Source: Sipunculus nudus (Eukaryota > Annelida > Sipuncula > Golfingiida > Sipunculidae). Taken from it: a DNA stretch of 64,000 nt. Position numbers and translations under genes: made by a program. Positions 13,886 through 26,484 of the stretch are shown one piece after another; within the stretch, counting starts at the first letter, position 1; the number at the start of each line of letters is the position of its first letter. The notes beneath the pieces were generated by a model. It was not told the origin of the DNA. It did not search any database and worked only from the letters and a program-made list of their open reading frames with translations. The stretch spans positions 50,779,058-50,843,057 of the forward strand of contig CM049310.1 of the NCBI GenBank assembly GCA_026874595.1, read 5' to 3'.

Positions 13886-14068
13886 TACAGTACGACCTTA
13901 AAATTACGACCACCAAGGAAACCACGATTATGTGTTCGCATCTTCGAGGTGGTCGTCTAAGCGAGATCTCATATTTAGAGCAAAAATGAATCGGGACCGT
14001 GACCAAGTGGTAGTTATTTTTAGGCGGTCGCTGAACCGAGGTGGTCGTTTTGGCCAGGTTTTACTGTA
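13886..14068. mobile_element. MITE, pogo/Tigger-like (Tc1-mariner superfamily)
   Basis: The element begins TACAGTACGACC and ends, read on the complement, TACAGTAAAACC. Inside both ends the inverted repeats continue to ACGACCACC, giving terminal inverted repeats of about 29 bp with several mismatches. The outermost TA on each side fits the TA target duplication of Tc1-mariner elements, and CAGT-type ends followed by AAACC and GACC resemble Tigger/pogo termini. The interior carries several GTGGTCG or GGCGGTCG motifs, as if built from repeated copies of the terminus. At 183 bp with no transposase it is non-autonomous. A plus-strand frame at 13932-14162 that crosses it is not a gene. Confidence 0.8.
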
Positions 14069-14083
14069 CAAATTAAAAGCAGC

Positions 14084-14085
<2 letters not shown>

Positions 14086-14132
<47 letters not shown>
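14086..14132. repeat. (AT)n microsatellite
   Basis: An uninterrupted AT tract of 47 bp begins only 17 bp after the right end of the MITE. Confidence 0.95.
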
Positions 14133-14133
<1 letters not shown>

Positions 14134-14194
14134 CATGTGGCAGCAGTAGATCACGAACATAACCCCCTTAAGTCGTAGTGATCATAGAGTACAG

Positions 14195-14196
<2 letters not shown>

Positions 14197-14260
<64 letters not shown>
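14197..14260. repeat. (AT)n microsatellite
   Basis: A pure AT tract of 64 bp, separated from the previous array by about 64 bp of unique sequence. Confidence 0.95.
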
Positions 14261-14263
<3 letters not shown>

Positions 14264-15575
14264 TTCTGCTTCAAATAATAGATTGATTGGAACACATTTT
14301 ATCTCAATTATGTTATCATAAAACAATCATCCTATAAATTTGGAGTTTGACTTGATCTACCCGAGATATTTTCCTGGGTACGCTAATCTGTTTTTAAAAA
14401 AAGCAATTACCTGATATAATATAGACAGCCCAGAATTTGAATATATTGCATACATTACAAAGGTTCCATTGAAACATACGACCATATATTTGTAAAACAT
14501 TTGAGCCTATTTTTTTTTCAAAAAAATATATAAAGGCAAGATCAAAAATATATAAAAATTGCTGACGGCAATTTGACCACCTAAACCCCCAGTGGTTTCG
14601 CCGTTATTATCTCTGTTACAGATCCGGTGATTATTCGGGAACGCCGTAGGATACGTCGTTGTCATATACCTAACCTTGACCATTACGTCTCAGGCTAACA
14701 GACTAGATGTCCCGCTCCCTGATCTGAGCGTGTGAAGTTGATGTTAATCTTATTTTCGTGTTTCTGCCTGCCCTCTTAAAGCCTGTACCTTCAAACATTC
14801 GCCGTTCTAACTTGCGCTATATCCCTGGTGAGCACGGTTTCCCCGGGAACGGGGGCTTTTCACCATTCGTGTGGATGCTATTATAATGAAGAAATAGCAT
14901 TACGGAAACTATCCTGCGTAGAAGGTCGCTAAGGAGAAGCCAAATAAAAGCCCGAAAACCATCCATCATTTCCTGCGTGACATCCCCGATGCTGGACATT
15001 CTTCTCCAACGGTACTGCCAATATTAGTCACTTGTTTTACACTTAATGTAAAGGATGTTTTCTGCTTCAAAAGGCACTAAAGTATCCCGAGAGGTTCCAT
15101 CATATTTGCATTTGAAATGCTGGTGTCAAAAGACCATACAGGGGTCACAATTACCTGCTCTACCGTCGCAGCTGAGGGAAATACAAAATAATAAGAAATA
15201 AAAACTTGCAAGCCTGCGGAGGAATACGAATATTGCATTTCTTTTTTAGGTCATGTAAATAAGGGTTCACCGTCATCAACGAAGCAGTTACATTGTACCA
15301 TGCAGGCCTGGACTCTAATTCTGAAAGAACCATTTAAACGATTACATAAAAATAAATATCTTGCTGGTTCCGTTAATTGATATCCTGTATTCTAACTGTT
15401 TACGTGATATTAATAATGTTAGTGCAACCCTTTGCACATGGCCCTTTTCACATAGTTATTGTTTGTATTAAAACAGTGGCCTTTCACGGAGTAGGCATAC
15501 AAATAATAATTAAGCAAGTTCCGAATAGATAATATGTGATATTCTGACCAAGGGAAACTCAGAATGCAGCGTGTA

Positions 15576-15577
<2 letters not shown>

Positions 15578-15642
<65 letters not shown>
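15578..15642. repeat. (AT)n microsatellite
   Basis: An AT tract of 65 bp with one internal ACAT interruption. Confidence 0.95.
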
Positions 15643-15931
15643 CAGTTCTGGGTTTAAATGTATATATTTCCGACGGTCATCTATTAATTCTTGATAGCAT
15701 TTCGGCTGATTTTCTTAATTAATCTTCAGTGCACAAACACACACTTACCCATGCCTGTGATGACTAGCATCCATACAGACCATTTAAAATGATCAAACGT
15801 GTTCTCACCTATAATGGTTGTGGTCTTGCAGTGTCCCTGAGAGACTTCAGTGAAACGACTCCCGTGTCATGCCTGGTAACAAATAGATAGTTAAGTCATA
15901 AATGTAAAGGCCATGTCACGCATTTTTCTTC

Positions 15932-15932
<1 letters not shown>

Positions 15933-15963
<31 letters not shown>
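15933..15963. repeat. (AT)n microsatellite
   Basis: A 31-bp AT tract followed by a short TTTATATATAG extension. Confidence 0.9.
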
Positions 15964-15966
<3 letters not shown>

Positions 15967-16431
15967 TATATATAGTTATTAACATGCCTTTCGAACAATT
16001 TGTCACAGTTACTTTTTATGCAATAACATGGACGGATTAAATAACCTATAAGCAAGCAAAAACTCTCACCTAGATAGCTTTAGTCCATTAAAGTAAATTT
16101 TAGTCCATTTAGAATCTATAGAGATGCTTTACAATTACACCTGTCTGTCCAAGGTCGGGATGAAGGATACTCTGAACAGGAGCACATGGTTTTTAAGGGC
16201 GCGGAGGTAACTGGCAGGATCTTAAGGAAATGGGTATCAATTTACCGGGATTGTGAGCTCTACTGATCGATCCGGGGCTGTATATCTTGTCAGTATGGTT
16301 AGGGATCCTCTACATAGGCGGTTAGTGTTACCTCCAGCGCTCAGACTTCTCTTCCATGCACCATAGACAAAATCAATTGATTTTAGTTACATGTTGTGGG
16401 ACCTTCCCCTCTGACAGTCGTATTTCGGGTG

Positions 16432-16698
16432 ATGAATGCCATGCACATTACCCCCGGGAGTGCTGCTGACCTCCCGTTATTGTCCGTAATCAGTCACTTA
16501 TACCCCCCTCCTGCAATCCCTTTTGATGTGACCACGTCTTTAGCAGCACTGACAACTGGTCCACTCACAAGACTGGTGTCGATGGGTCCAAACAAAGTCG
16601 GAGGCAAGTCTTATCAGTTTAGCAAAGGCCATTTTTATACACAAGTTAGATTTTTAATAACCTACTTCCAAAAGAACAAACCTCAACAAAAGGAATAA
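16432..16698 (+). CDS. candidate small ORF or exon, 88 codons, unknown
   Basis: From the ATG at 16432 the frame encodes about 88 residues beginning MNAMHITPGSAADLPLL and ends at a TAA. The same frame is open upstream back to a TAG near 16384, so the segment could also be an internal or 5' exon. Composition looks more protein-like than most frames here: a balanced Ala/Thr/Leu/Pro stretch, third positions about half GC, and a Lys/Gln-rich tail. There is no signal peptide, membrane helix or motif I can name. No poly(A) signal or strong donor was confirmed. Chance alone can yield a few frames of this size in 64 kb. Confidence 0.15.
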   Translation: MNAMHITPGSAADLPLLSVISHLYPPPAIPFDVTTSLAALTTGPLTRLVSMGPNKVGGKSYQFSKGHFYTQVRFLITYFQKNKPQQKE

Positions 16699-17288
16699 CG
16701 AGTCATTCATATCAATGATACAATTCATATTTCGGACGTGATCCTGGTAAAAGGACACTCGAACTGAAAGTAATGATGAGTGATTTTTGATAACGGCACC
16801 ATTCATTTAGCAGCAATAAAATTGCAGAAATAGTAACTGCAAATTTGCAAAACAAAACCACATGTGACAGATGGGCATGGATGGTTTAGAATCCCTGCTG
16901 TAAGTTTCATCTGTGATTTAATCTGTTTGAATATTTTATTCCTTTGAAATCACTTGGGTAAAATATGATCACGGCGGACTCGGGCGCCTGGGCACAAAAA
17001 ATTGGTTTAAATACACAGAGCAGTTTAATGAGGTGAAGGCATTGTCTGTTGTTAACCATCAATCACTGACCAGCTGTGAGGGGAAACAGTCAGCGGGAGA
17101 GGGTGTATTGATTCCACGTGAGCTATTTATCTTCTCACACTGTTTACTATGACAATCAACTGAGTCTTCCTACAGGAGAGATTGAGTAAGTTTATCATTC
17201 ATCATGCTAGCAAAATATCTTTGCTGGGCCAGAGTTTTAATAAAGGCGACGGCAAGGGGCACGGAGTTGGTCCATTAATGTAATTGAA

Positions 17289-17643
17289 TCAGATTTCCTT
17301 TCTGTCTAATTGTGAAATAACTTTGCCGAGAGCAGCGTTGATGGCACTCTTGACACTGATGTTATTAGACACACCCACCATTGATATGGGTACAACTACA
17401 TCATCGCTGCTGCCGTCCATAGGTCCTTCAAGGTTAACCCCCCTTGTGAAAAGGTGACGGTCAGCTGTTCCATTTAGAAGACACAATGAGCCGCACGTCC
17501 TAACTAGTCTAATCCTGGACGGCACTGCGAAATAAACCCTCTGTCGCTTAAATATACTGTTAACACCAGATTGATAATCAATCCTATAATCCGACTGTCC
17601 CGCTATGACAGCACTATTTTGGTTGCTGTCGGGATATGTACGA
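17289..17643 (-). CDS. candidate 3'-terminal exon, unknown protein
   Basis: On the minus strand the frame is open from a TAA near 17666 down to the TGA at 17289-17291. A plausible splice acceptor (TATTAAC branch-like motif, then TTACAG) ends at 17644, so an exon starting at 17643 would encode about 117 residues. It begins around RTYPDSNQNSAV and ends in a segment with ISMVGVSNNISV and ISQLDRKEI. The composition is well mixed and globular-looking, without low complexity. An ATTAAA poly(A) signal variant lies about 50 bp past the stop, at 17235-17240 read on the minus strand. No domain is recognised and no partner exon was found at higher coordinates. A stop-free run of this length is expected a few times by chance in this window. 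Confidence 0.22.
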
Positions 17644-17669
17644 CTGTAACATATGTGTTAATATGTAAC

Positions 17670-20600
17670 AGCATCAACGAGATCGCCATCACTAGATCTG
17701 GAATATTCCCGGGATTCTGTTTAAACTATAAAGTGTGGTACGTAAGCGCAGGAATATATTAATTCAAGCCACAAAAAAATGTTTGTTTGGGTTAAATAAC
17801 TCGACGGCTGCATCACAGGTCAGCACTGCTTGTGAATCCAAAGACGTCCCAGTTAGATGACATTGGGGAGGGATGATCTTCACCCCGTTCGGAAACCTAA
17901 AGATTCTCAAAATACGAATAAATGATGTAATGATATTTAATGCTTTAAAAAATTCATATCATAATGATCAATATAACCTCCAGCTTTAACATATTGTTCC
18001 GTGTACGCCATCCTAATCCTTCACCAAATCACAGTAAAGTCCGTTCATGAAGTTCTGAGTTATTTTGCTGACAGAAAAACCAACTATCGGCGACAAAACC
18101 ATTATTTCTCAGCGGCATGGAGATTTAAGTACTTTCTCCTCTGTCAGCTTTCTATGAACAGTGAGATGTAGCTCCACAAACGACTCGCAAACGATCCGCA
18201 CTGTCTCTAGCTGTCAATGTACATATGTCTCCACTCCAGTGCACCGGAGTGTTTATGCCCTGGGCTTAGTTCAAATACGGGGGCTGTTCTACTTATTGAT
18301 CAAACTGTACCAAAATACCCAGGATTAACTCACAAATAATGAGACCGTACCTTTAACATATGCTCTGCACTATTTGAAGTTGTATATAGCTTAGTTTACA
18401 ACACAAAATAACCAATAAAGTTGCGCCAATAAGGTCGGGCCAAACAATATGTGTACATAAATACCTGACAATTGTGTCTTCACAAATTAGGGATGGTGAG
18501 TGAAAGAATTGATTGTTATAGTAGTTTGGTACTATATGTATTACTTTTAATTCATTACTGTCACACCACACACGCAGCGGAAGTATATTTCTCAAGAACT
18601 TTCAGGCAGAAATCCAGAAAAAAACACCCAAAGGGGTACAACAAAACATGTTTATTCTTATCACGTCTCAGAATTGGCCTTCACCGACGTAAACTGGCTC
18701 CAAATACAAAGTACATTTCTTCAACAGATTTTTGGCTTTCGCCCGCAATTAACTGGCTCTAACATTACAAAATACAATATCCACGAAAATACTAACGCCC
18801 TCCTCGGCTAATTAACACTCTTTCCAGGGCCAATAAAACGTTCTTACGCGAAACTCGACCAACAGTCTGCCTGGTGAAAACATTTGTGTCAATAACATGG
18901 ACCATATTACACATCTTTGTCTCTTAATATTGCTATGACATTTTTTTTCTGATAATATCAAAGGTCAATTACAACACGACAACTTTATTTCGAAAAGCAT
19001 ACATGGCGTTTCGATTTTTTATTTTGAAGGTAGTTCAGTTTATATTTTCTCTCTCCCCGGTGGCAGATGTTTTCTTGCCTTTTCTTGTTAAAAGTATATT
19101 GGCAAATCTGTTCTACTTGGACAGGGTGTTTCGCCCTTACCCCTTTCTAAAGTCCGCTATTATAAGTTATTCTCTATGTATATAAGTTATTCTCTTTCAT
19201 TCACATGGAGTGAAAGATGTTGAATTTAGTTTAACAAGAAGATTACACAGTAGAATAAGGACCGGTGTCCATTTTAAGCTGCATGCGGGAATAATTGTAG
19301 TCTTTACTTTAATAACTGCCAATATTTTTAAAAATCCTAGTTTGATATTTGTATTGCTCAGAATGATCTGACAAATATATTAGTACATACTAAGGAGCAT
19401 TGTTAATCAATTAACCTGTAACCCTTACTGTGATTTCAGCAATAATCAATTTTATAGACACAGCAAAGTATATAAATCAGGAGATAACCTTGTTCTTGCA
19501 TGCTTAAAGCTGCCAATTCACTTACCTTTTGAAAAAGAATTTATGTGATCTCTGGCTTCCTCTGTGTATGTAATAATGATTTACGGGGCAATTCTGGTTA
19601 AGAAAAGTTCTTATAATGCTCCATGATGGATGTATCAACATGTTTGTAATCACAGCAATGTTGACAATAGGAAAAACATGTCACCCAAGGTGGTAAGTTG
19701 CATATATGCAAAGGTAGAAAGGTCACTTGTTGCAAAACTCCATTTGCAAAGCTCTGGAATACCTGACTTGCTGCCAGATGCCGCTTAAATTGTTGAATTT
19801 GTTTTGTTTATTTTGGCAGGCCTCCACATATTATAAACACGTTGATATAAACAAAACAAGCAGCCCCTGTGCAGTGATGTCCACGTTTACTGGCCTATTT
19901 ATATAAAAGCTCCAAGGGATTATCTCTAGTTTATAAAGGTCAGATACATGATTAGGCCCCTTTAAGGGCCAAAATGTTCGAACTTGGTAACTGATTCCCA
20001 ATTTTTATCCGATCGAAAACCTGTATTTATATGTTGGTTGATTGGAAAATAGATGGCATTGGCCTTGAAGACGTAAGAATGACAACAGAACAAAAGGATA
20101 AGAAAGCAATCAGCACCAATTAAATCTCCCTTCGGGGAAAATCCAAAAGTTCAGTAATTCAGAATATCCACTGTCATTAGATTCAGGTTTATTGTGCGGG
20201 GCATCCTACTTTTAGCCAGGAAAAGAAACTCCTCTTTCTTCCCCCCTGATATTATTATCATTGGACAAATTTGATTCGGCCGGTCATATCGGGAAAATAA
20301 AAAAAAAGATAGATACTTGTCTACAACTGCCTCTCCCGATAGACGCCAGTACAAAAGACAAGCTGCTTTATTTTGTGTGTCAACATAATCTAGTTTAGGC
20401 AAGGATTTGTAACGGAGGAGTGTTTGTGTGGACCTATTCACCCCTAAGCTCCGTGAGCTGCTTGTCCAGGCTTTGGTGCGGCTCTACAAGGATTGGGTTC
20501 GAAAGACAGAATAATCCTTGATTGGAGTCCAATTATTTTCTAAGGACACCTTATGCAGGCGCAAGTGGACCCCGCAGCGAGATGCTAAGCACGTCTTGAG

Positions 20601-22289
20601 AACCTGGAAAAGGCAGTAATGAGAGAGAAGGCACATTTTGTAAATAGCTGTAGTGTAACCCGGCCGGTAATTGTCTCGGAGCAAAACGCTCAATGTCACG
20701 ATACCAGCAACATAAAAATGCAATACCCCAATCCTGGAGGCTTTGATGTCCTGTGCTAAATTTTATACATGGAGGGTCATGGCGAGACCCGGCTGAAGAA
20801 GACTGTCAGATATACCTTTATAATTGATCACCAGGCCCCTGCTGCTTACTGCTAGGAAGTTTACCCGGCTTTTCGTGTGCGATTTAATTACCAGCGACAA
20901 GAAAATGTGGCGAACAGAGTTAGCTTGACATTTAGAAATTAGATCAGCAGCTGCCAAAGAAGATGTAATTGTTGGTTCAAAACTGGCATCATTAATTTCT
21001 ACCGAGGTGTTATACGTGTATAACTTTTTTCCATGTTCGATGAGATCCCGATGCAGCTACCGCTGTTTTTTTACTCTCAAAGTTTAAAAAATCATGTTCT
21101 TAAATACCAATGGTCATATCGTTGGATGGCAGAGGGAACATTCATATTAAGTTCTTGACTTCTGGGGAAATTACATAAATTGTCAAATGTCTCCATAAAT
21201 GAATGACTGGATATAGCTTTAGGAAATGGATTATTGCACTTTCTTTCAAGGGCGGTTAAACGACCCGACTTCAAGGGGTGCAGGAACATTGGACATTACC
21301 AAATACTCCGTTACCATAGTTACCGCGAGAATGGGTTCTGCTGACGCAAGTTCTTACAACTATGTCTTTGTGTTGTTGATATGTCCAGTCCTACGTGCAG
21401 TAACTATGTACTACTCTCCGCTCTGAAGTCCACAAAGTCGACATTAAACTACAACAACAAAGGAAAGTCGAGTCCTTGCAATAATACAAGCTATACGAAG
21501 CAATTATATCTACGTTTGCCTTGAAGTATGTTTTCCTTTTAGGATTCTCATGGCACAAGTATCCGTAGGAATAATTATATCTATTTAATGTGAGGGGAAA
21601 TATCTACTGTTCCGGTTACCATTATCCTGTGAACGTATAAAGTACTTCAATTAAATATTAATACCACAAAGGTTAACTGTGGATGTATGTTTCTAGCTTT
21701 TTGTGGATGTTTGTTTATACTGGTAATCATAACCAATTATTAAATAAAACTACACAGAGAACAAGTATTTAATATTTCTAAATTAAATATATCAAATGCT
21801 TTTAAACAGTTAAAGGGGATTTTTTTTCTTCTAAAAAATTACAAAAATAAAAATCATTATTTTATTTGAGCTCGTAGTTTACATGGTATATCATTTGATC
21901 GCATTTAATAACCCAGTGGAAAAATATATAATACAGCTTGATATGTTGGAAAACCATCCAACCTATTTTCATGGCCGTAACAAGTTGTAAACATGTTTAA
22001 CAATAAGATGGATGGATTCGCTTTCTTATGACCTAAATTCAGAAGTGCAACATGTTAGACAGATATACACTTGGCAACCCATCGCAGAATGAGAGCAAAT
22101 CTATCTCTTGTATTCCAAAGACGAGCCTCTCACGCTAAGATATGCTTTTCCCCTCCCCAGGACCAGAGGGGTGATTATTCAGTCTCCTTTTTCTCCCAGA
22201 CAGGAACGTCTTGAACTGACATAACGAAGCGTGTAGTGTTATCAGGGAACATACAGATTAAATCAAACATTCATCATTGGTCATTGTAA
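17670..22289. other. no gene established; scattered short frames
   Basis: Several minus-strand frames of 60-96 codons lie between 20151 and 21289. They are in different frames, lack visible splice linkage and match nothing I know. Plus-strand frames at 18472-18762 and 19003-19185 are likewise anonymous. A small direct repeat TATAAGTTATTCTCT occurs twice around 19161-19195. I see no transposon ends or RNA genes. Confidence 0.5.
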
Positions 22290-23330
22290 GCGTGACAGAC
22301 CTTCTGACTGTGGGGATACTTGGCGGGACCGATGAGTCAGGGCGTCGACGCCACACGGATAGGAGGCACAAGCTCCGGCTTTTTGGGATCCCCCATGGCA
22401 CAGCAGCCATTTGACTTGCTCACTCGCTACCTGCCTATGCCAATATAACAGATTCCAAATCAGACTGAAAAATACGCCCGCCAGCAGAAGAGTCCTGATT
22501 ACGAGGGATAGACTTGATTCTTTGTGATTCTATCACGGGCACTAGCTTAATAGTCAAGCGCGCACCTGCCGCGCCTCGTATCGAAACTCCGCTAGGTGTC
22601 CTTTCCTGACATGACCAATCTTTTAGCGTTTATTTCTGTAGCACCTATAAAATCCATTGAAGTGTCAGACAAGTGCCATACAAGAGCCTGACTAATGCTG
22701 GTCCGTTGCCAATGGAGCGGAAATGTTGCGTTAATTTCAGTAAGAGCATGAGTGGACAGGCCGGGGTCGGAGGCTCTCTTCCCCCATACCTTGAATGTTT
22801 ACTCAATTACCAGACACTACCAGCGCTTTGATCTTAGGCATCGATAATTTCTCCTAAGCAGGGCAGGCCCCCGATAAAGTAACGTAAATAATTACCCGCT
22901 GAGCCCCGAGACAAGCGTAAACGACTAACCCAACATAGCTAAGAAAGTCCAACTAAGGCAGGAACATCCCCTAATCCGCTCCCTAATCAATGCTGGAGCT
23001 GGTTTGTGATCTGAGCTGCATCTTGACTGTTCTCATGATCTGGGCATTCTCTCCGACCTCGGCTCTCGTACAGTCATAGCCGGACTCGACCAGTAGTTCA
23101 GTAAATGTCCATACCCTCAAGGATGTCAGTCGGATCCACTCTGTCATCATCCATCAATTCCAAATTGCCTTTTCCTGGTGACCTGAACGGGTATGATAAT
23201 GTGAGCAATATTTGTAGGGGATTAGTCGGAATTAGATTCCATCTGTAGCAATTTAGAGAATAACTCCGAGAAGGCTTGATTGAAATGACCCAACAGCCAA
23301 CACGTGACCCGGCCTGCCCGCCGGGCAGTA
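22290..23330. promoter_or_regulatory. candidate conserved regulatory block, motif-dense and ORF-poor
   Basis: This kilobase is more GC-balanced than its flanks and lies in a 2.2-kb interval (21427-23672) with no open frame of 60 codons. It carries a perfect AP-1 site TGAGTCA at 22333-22339 next to a 12-bp palindrome GGCGTCGACGCC at 22341-22352, and a TCF/LEF-type CTTTGATCTT at 22826-22835. It also has TAAATAATTACC, TAATCC and TAATCAAT homeodomain-type sites between about 22885 and 22990. High sequence complexity without coding potential or repeats is what developmental enhancers often look like. Conservation cannot be tested from one sequence, so this is inference. Confidence 0.3.
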
Positions 23331-23672
23331 TGAAAAACAGGTTTTTGGCAATGAAAATGTGTGTTGTGTCAAGAAATAATTACCATTCTTCTTACTCTCC
23401 ATGACATTTGATAACCTTACAAGTTCAAGATAAGATAATAAATATCAGTAACCAATCAGAACGCAGTTAAAGCAGTCAAATGTCAATCGTCCGGTGTTTC
23501 CGTTACTTTATATATCTAAAATTAATTGCATATCGTGATCTTCTACTGTGTACTGTGTTGAAACATCGCAACGGAATCAGATAACAACTCGTGGTTTTGT
23601 AAATCTTAACATTATCGAATAAACTAAAGTATAGGCCCATTTAAGATATCACTTAAAGATGACAATATAGCA

Positions 23673-23960
23673 ATGTTGATTCATGTAATGGGAAAGAGAG
23701 GCACAGAAAAGTTCGGTTCGCAACAATATGGATTTTACCCCGGACCATCCGAATACACTGTCTTAATGGAAAGATGGAAGAATTCTCATGGTGCACCTGA
23801 GTATATTCAACGGTGCGGGGATCGATTCCATGTCAGTGAACTTTCTCTTTTCCATCTGTATAATACGTATGTCAATGTTGTGTTTAAAAAAAATTGTAAA
23901 CATTTAACATTTTTTATAATATTTAAAATATGTCCTAAAGACCCAACAATTCTTAGCTAG
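23673..23960 (+). CDS. candidate ORF, 95 codons, unknown
   Basis: The frame starts at an ATG and begins MLIHVMGKRGTEKFG. Its first 70 or so residues look protein-like, with YGFYPGPSEYTVLMERWK. The last 20-25 codons lie inside a dispersed repeat that starts near 23892 and occurs again, inverted, at 42228-42384, so the natural 3' end is not preserved or the frame is chance. No family is recognised. Confidence 0.12.
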   Translation: MLIHVMGKRGTEKFGSQQYGFYPGPSEYTVLMERWKNSHGAPEYIQRCGDRFHVSELSLFHLYNTYVNVVFKKNCKHLTFFIIFKICPKDPTILS

Positions 23961-24060
23961 TAAACTCAGTATTTAAAATATTCTGTATATAAAAAAATCT
24001 AGCCAACCAATCAAAAATTGTTGAACCAGGAAAGTGTTAATATTTTATATAACATTTTTA
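23892..24060 (+). mobile_element. dispersed repeat, copy 1 (MITE-like)
   Basis: This segment recurs in inverse orientation at 42228-42384 with clear similarity over about 160 bp. Shared landmarks are ATATTTAAAATATGTCCT, the CAACAATT at 23944-23951, the AATTGTTG at 24016-24023, and GTTGAACCAGGAA. CAACAATT and AATTGTTG form an 8-bp inverted pair around a core of about 64 bp, so the mobile unit may be a small MITE with extra flanks. No target duplication could be fixed. It lies 43 bp from an AT/AG microsatellite. Confidence 0.7.
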
Positions 24061-24099
24061 TGTCGATAAAGCAGTAACTCAGTATTAAGAAAAAGTAAA

Positions 24100-24103
<4 letters not shown>

Positions 24104-24182
<79 letters not shown>

Positions 24183-24195
24183 AGAGAGAGAGAGA
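24104..24195 (+). repeat. compound (AT)n(AG)n microsatellite
   Basis: About 34 bp of AT is followed by more than 40 bp of AG, then a short interruption and a further AG run. Confidence 0.95.
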
Positions 24196-24772
24196 TTCTA
24201 AGATTCGTTCAGAGATTGGATGCGATGTTAAAGATTAAAACAATATTTTATTACCTACCAAACTGGAATCCAAATCAAACCCAACTTTCATCAGCAAGAA
24301 GCGGTTGAACAGTGGCATGGACCCACTTGATCCGTAGGTGCCTGACTACTGAGTGACCAGCCCTCGCGGGCCATGTAAACAGCGGCAGAAGATCTCAACA
24401 AATGGAAATTATTGCTGACCCATCGTGTACATTAATACCAGGTGAAGGTGCGGGTCTGATCTAACTTTGAAGCAGATTTCACTGTCAACACTATGGTGTC
24501 AAGATAAGTGTATTAACAAACACGACAGGTTTAGAAGGGGAGAGTGTAGTCAGAGTGTAAATAAATACGCTTTCTGACTGTCGACAATCAACGTTGCTAT
24601 CCCGCCCTTAAATACATCCCAGAACAAGAACCCTTGTGACGTTCGGTTTTCAAGTGCTGCGGGAATAGTTTATAGACGTATAACGTTCCACCTATATATG
24701 ACCTCGGGGCGTGATTAACATAAACATGCCGCCCCATTCATTGTGAGTAACATGGCATTCACTTCAACTTTG

Positions 24773-26418
24773 AAAGGTAAAGAATTCCATGTTTTCTTTT
24801 TTTTAAATTTTCAATTAAATTTTGTTTGAGATCGAGTAGCGCTTAGAATAAAACTCTTACAAACTGTTGAAGAGCTTAATCTGGCGGCTCTGTTATTTTA
24901 GAAGAATGTTTCTTAATTGTTTTAAGACCACATTGTTCGAACTGAGAAAGGTAAGGGATTCCCGCGGTGAAAAGGTATTCTCCCCGTGTAAAACTTACTT
25001 ACCCCCTAACACATCCCCTGGTGTTTTTACATGAGTCGTATTACAAGGAAAATTAGCTCAGGTTTCAATACACGCTCAGATTACCCCAAAATTGGTCTGT
25101 ATGCACGTCAAACCTATCTTGATTATAGGGTCCACAAGACTAAGTGCTGGCTTTGTATGGCCTGATTAAACATCCCTTAAGCCAACCGTGAGTGGGTAAG
25201 CACGTCCTCTCTCACGGTCACTGAACAGCAAGTGTTCGTGGCTTATCTCTTCTCACACCCTTTCAATCAATGTTCGATCTTAAAGGAACACATAACTAAC
25301 AGAGATGGTATAAGCCATGGCAATATGACACCCAGGACTTCTAAAATAATTGATAGGGGCCAGCGAGTCATAATGCTAGACATAGTAGAACACCAATTCT
25401 AAGGGATGGATCAAATTATTAGCTGTGTGGTAGTATTCGACATTAGAGGCTTATATGGTCGTGTTGTATTTGCGATATAATGAAGAAAAAAATAATGTTA
25501 CACAGAATTAATTACATTGATTACCTTCTTTCTTCCCCATGGCACACATTCACACAAAGCTGTCACGCCATCATGACGGACGCAAATAAAAACTTTCCAA
25601 GTAAAACCAGCCTCGTTATTAATAACTCCTCCTAACGTGAGTTAACCGTGAATTGAATATTTATTATTTTTCTCAACAGAATAACGTCACGTTATGTCTT
25701 ACTCGGAAAAATTACAGTGCGACAATTAGATGAAAATAAAAAAAATATGGTTAGAAATGGCATACACATCCGCATGTACTAGAATTGAAGCGAACCCAAT
25801 AGCTTTTACTGCCAACCCAATGTATTCAGTTAATAAAAAATCGACGTTTGGTGACGTTTTAAGATGAAATATGTAATCGCCGAGCGATCGATGGAACCCT
25901 CCCATTATCGCCCTCAAGTGAGCGATAATAGGTAAAATATTTATGACGCAAATATCTAGGTTGTCTCTATTATTAGATTACTTTTTTTGCAGATCGCCAA
26001 TTTTCTATCTGGCGAAAAAGAAAGAAATAACAATGTCTTGTCGATGATTTTGCACTCCGGTAGACAATGAAAGCCCACTGCCCCTCAATATCAGATTGGT
26101 ATAAAATAACCTTAATATCAATGAACAAATAAACTCATCAAAACTCCCACCCTACCTGGGGTTACTTAAATACGGTCTTAAATCTTTCTCCTTGCAACTT
26201 ATACATCAGTTGTGATAATTTTAAAATATTTCAATCTCTGTAAAATTGAATTCTTATCCTAACATCCATCTATCTCGTGCTACATACTTTGTATTTTAAA
26301 TCGGGTTGACGTTTAAAAGTTCGCTTTAGACCACATTTAAATAAATTAAAGATATACCTGTTGGCATTTGTAATAAGTAATCGTGTTCCATTTGTCACCA
26401 TAATGCACAATGAAACTG

Positions 26419-26484
<66 letters not shown>

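Noticed and set aside
20151-21289. Chain of four minus-strand frames considered as exons of one gene or a decayed transposon
   Set aside because: No reverse transcriptase, integrase or transposase motif is visible, frames differ, and no consistent donor/acceptor pairs could be supported.
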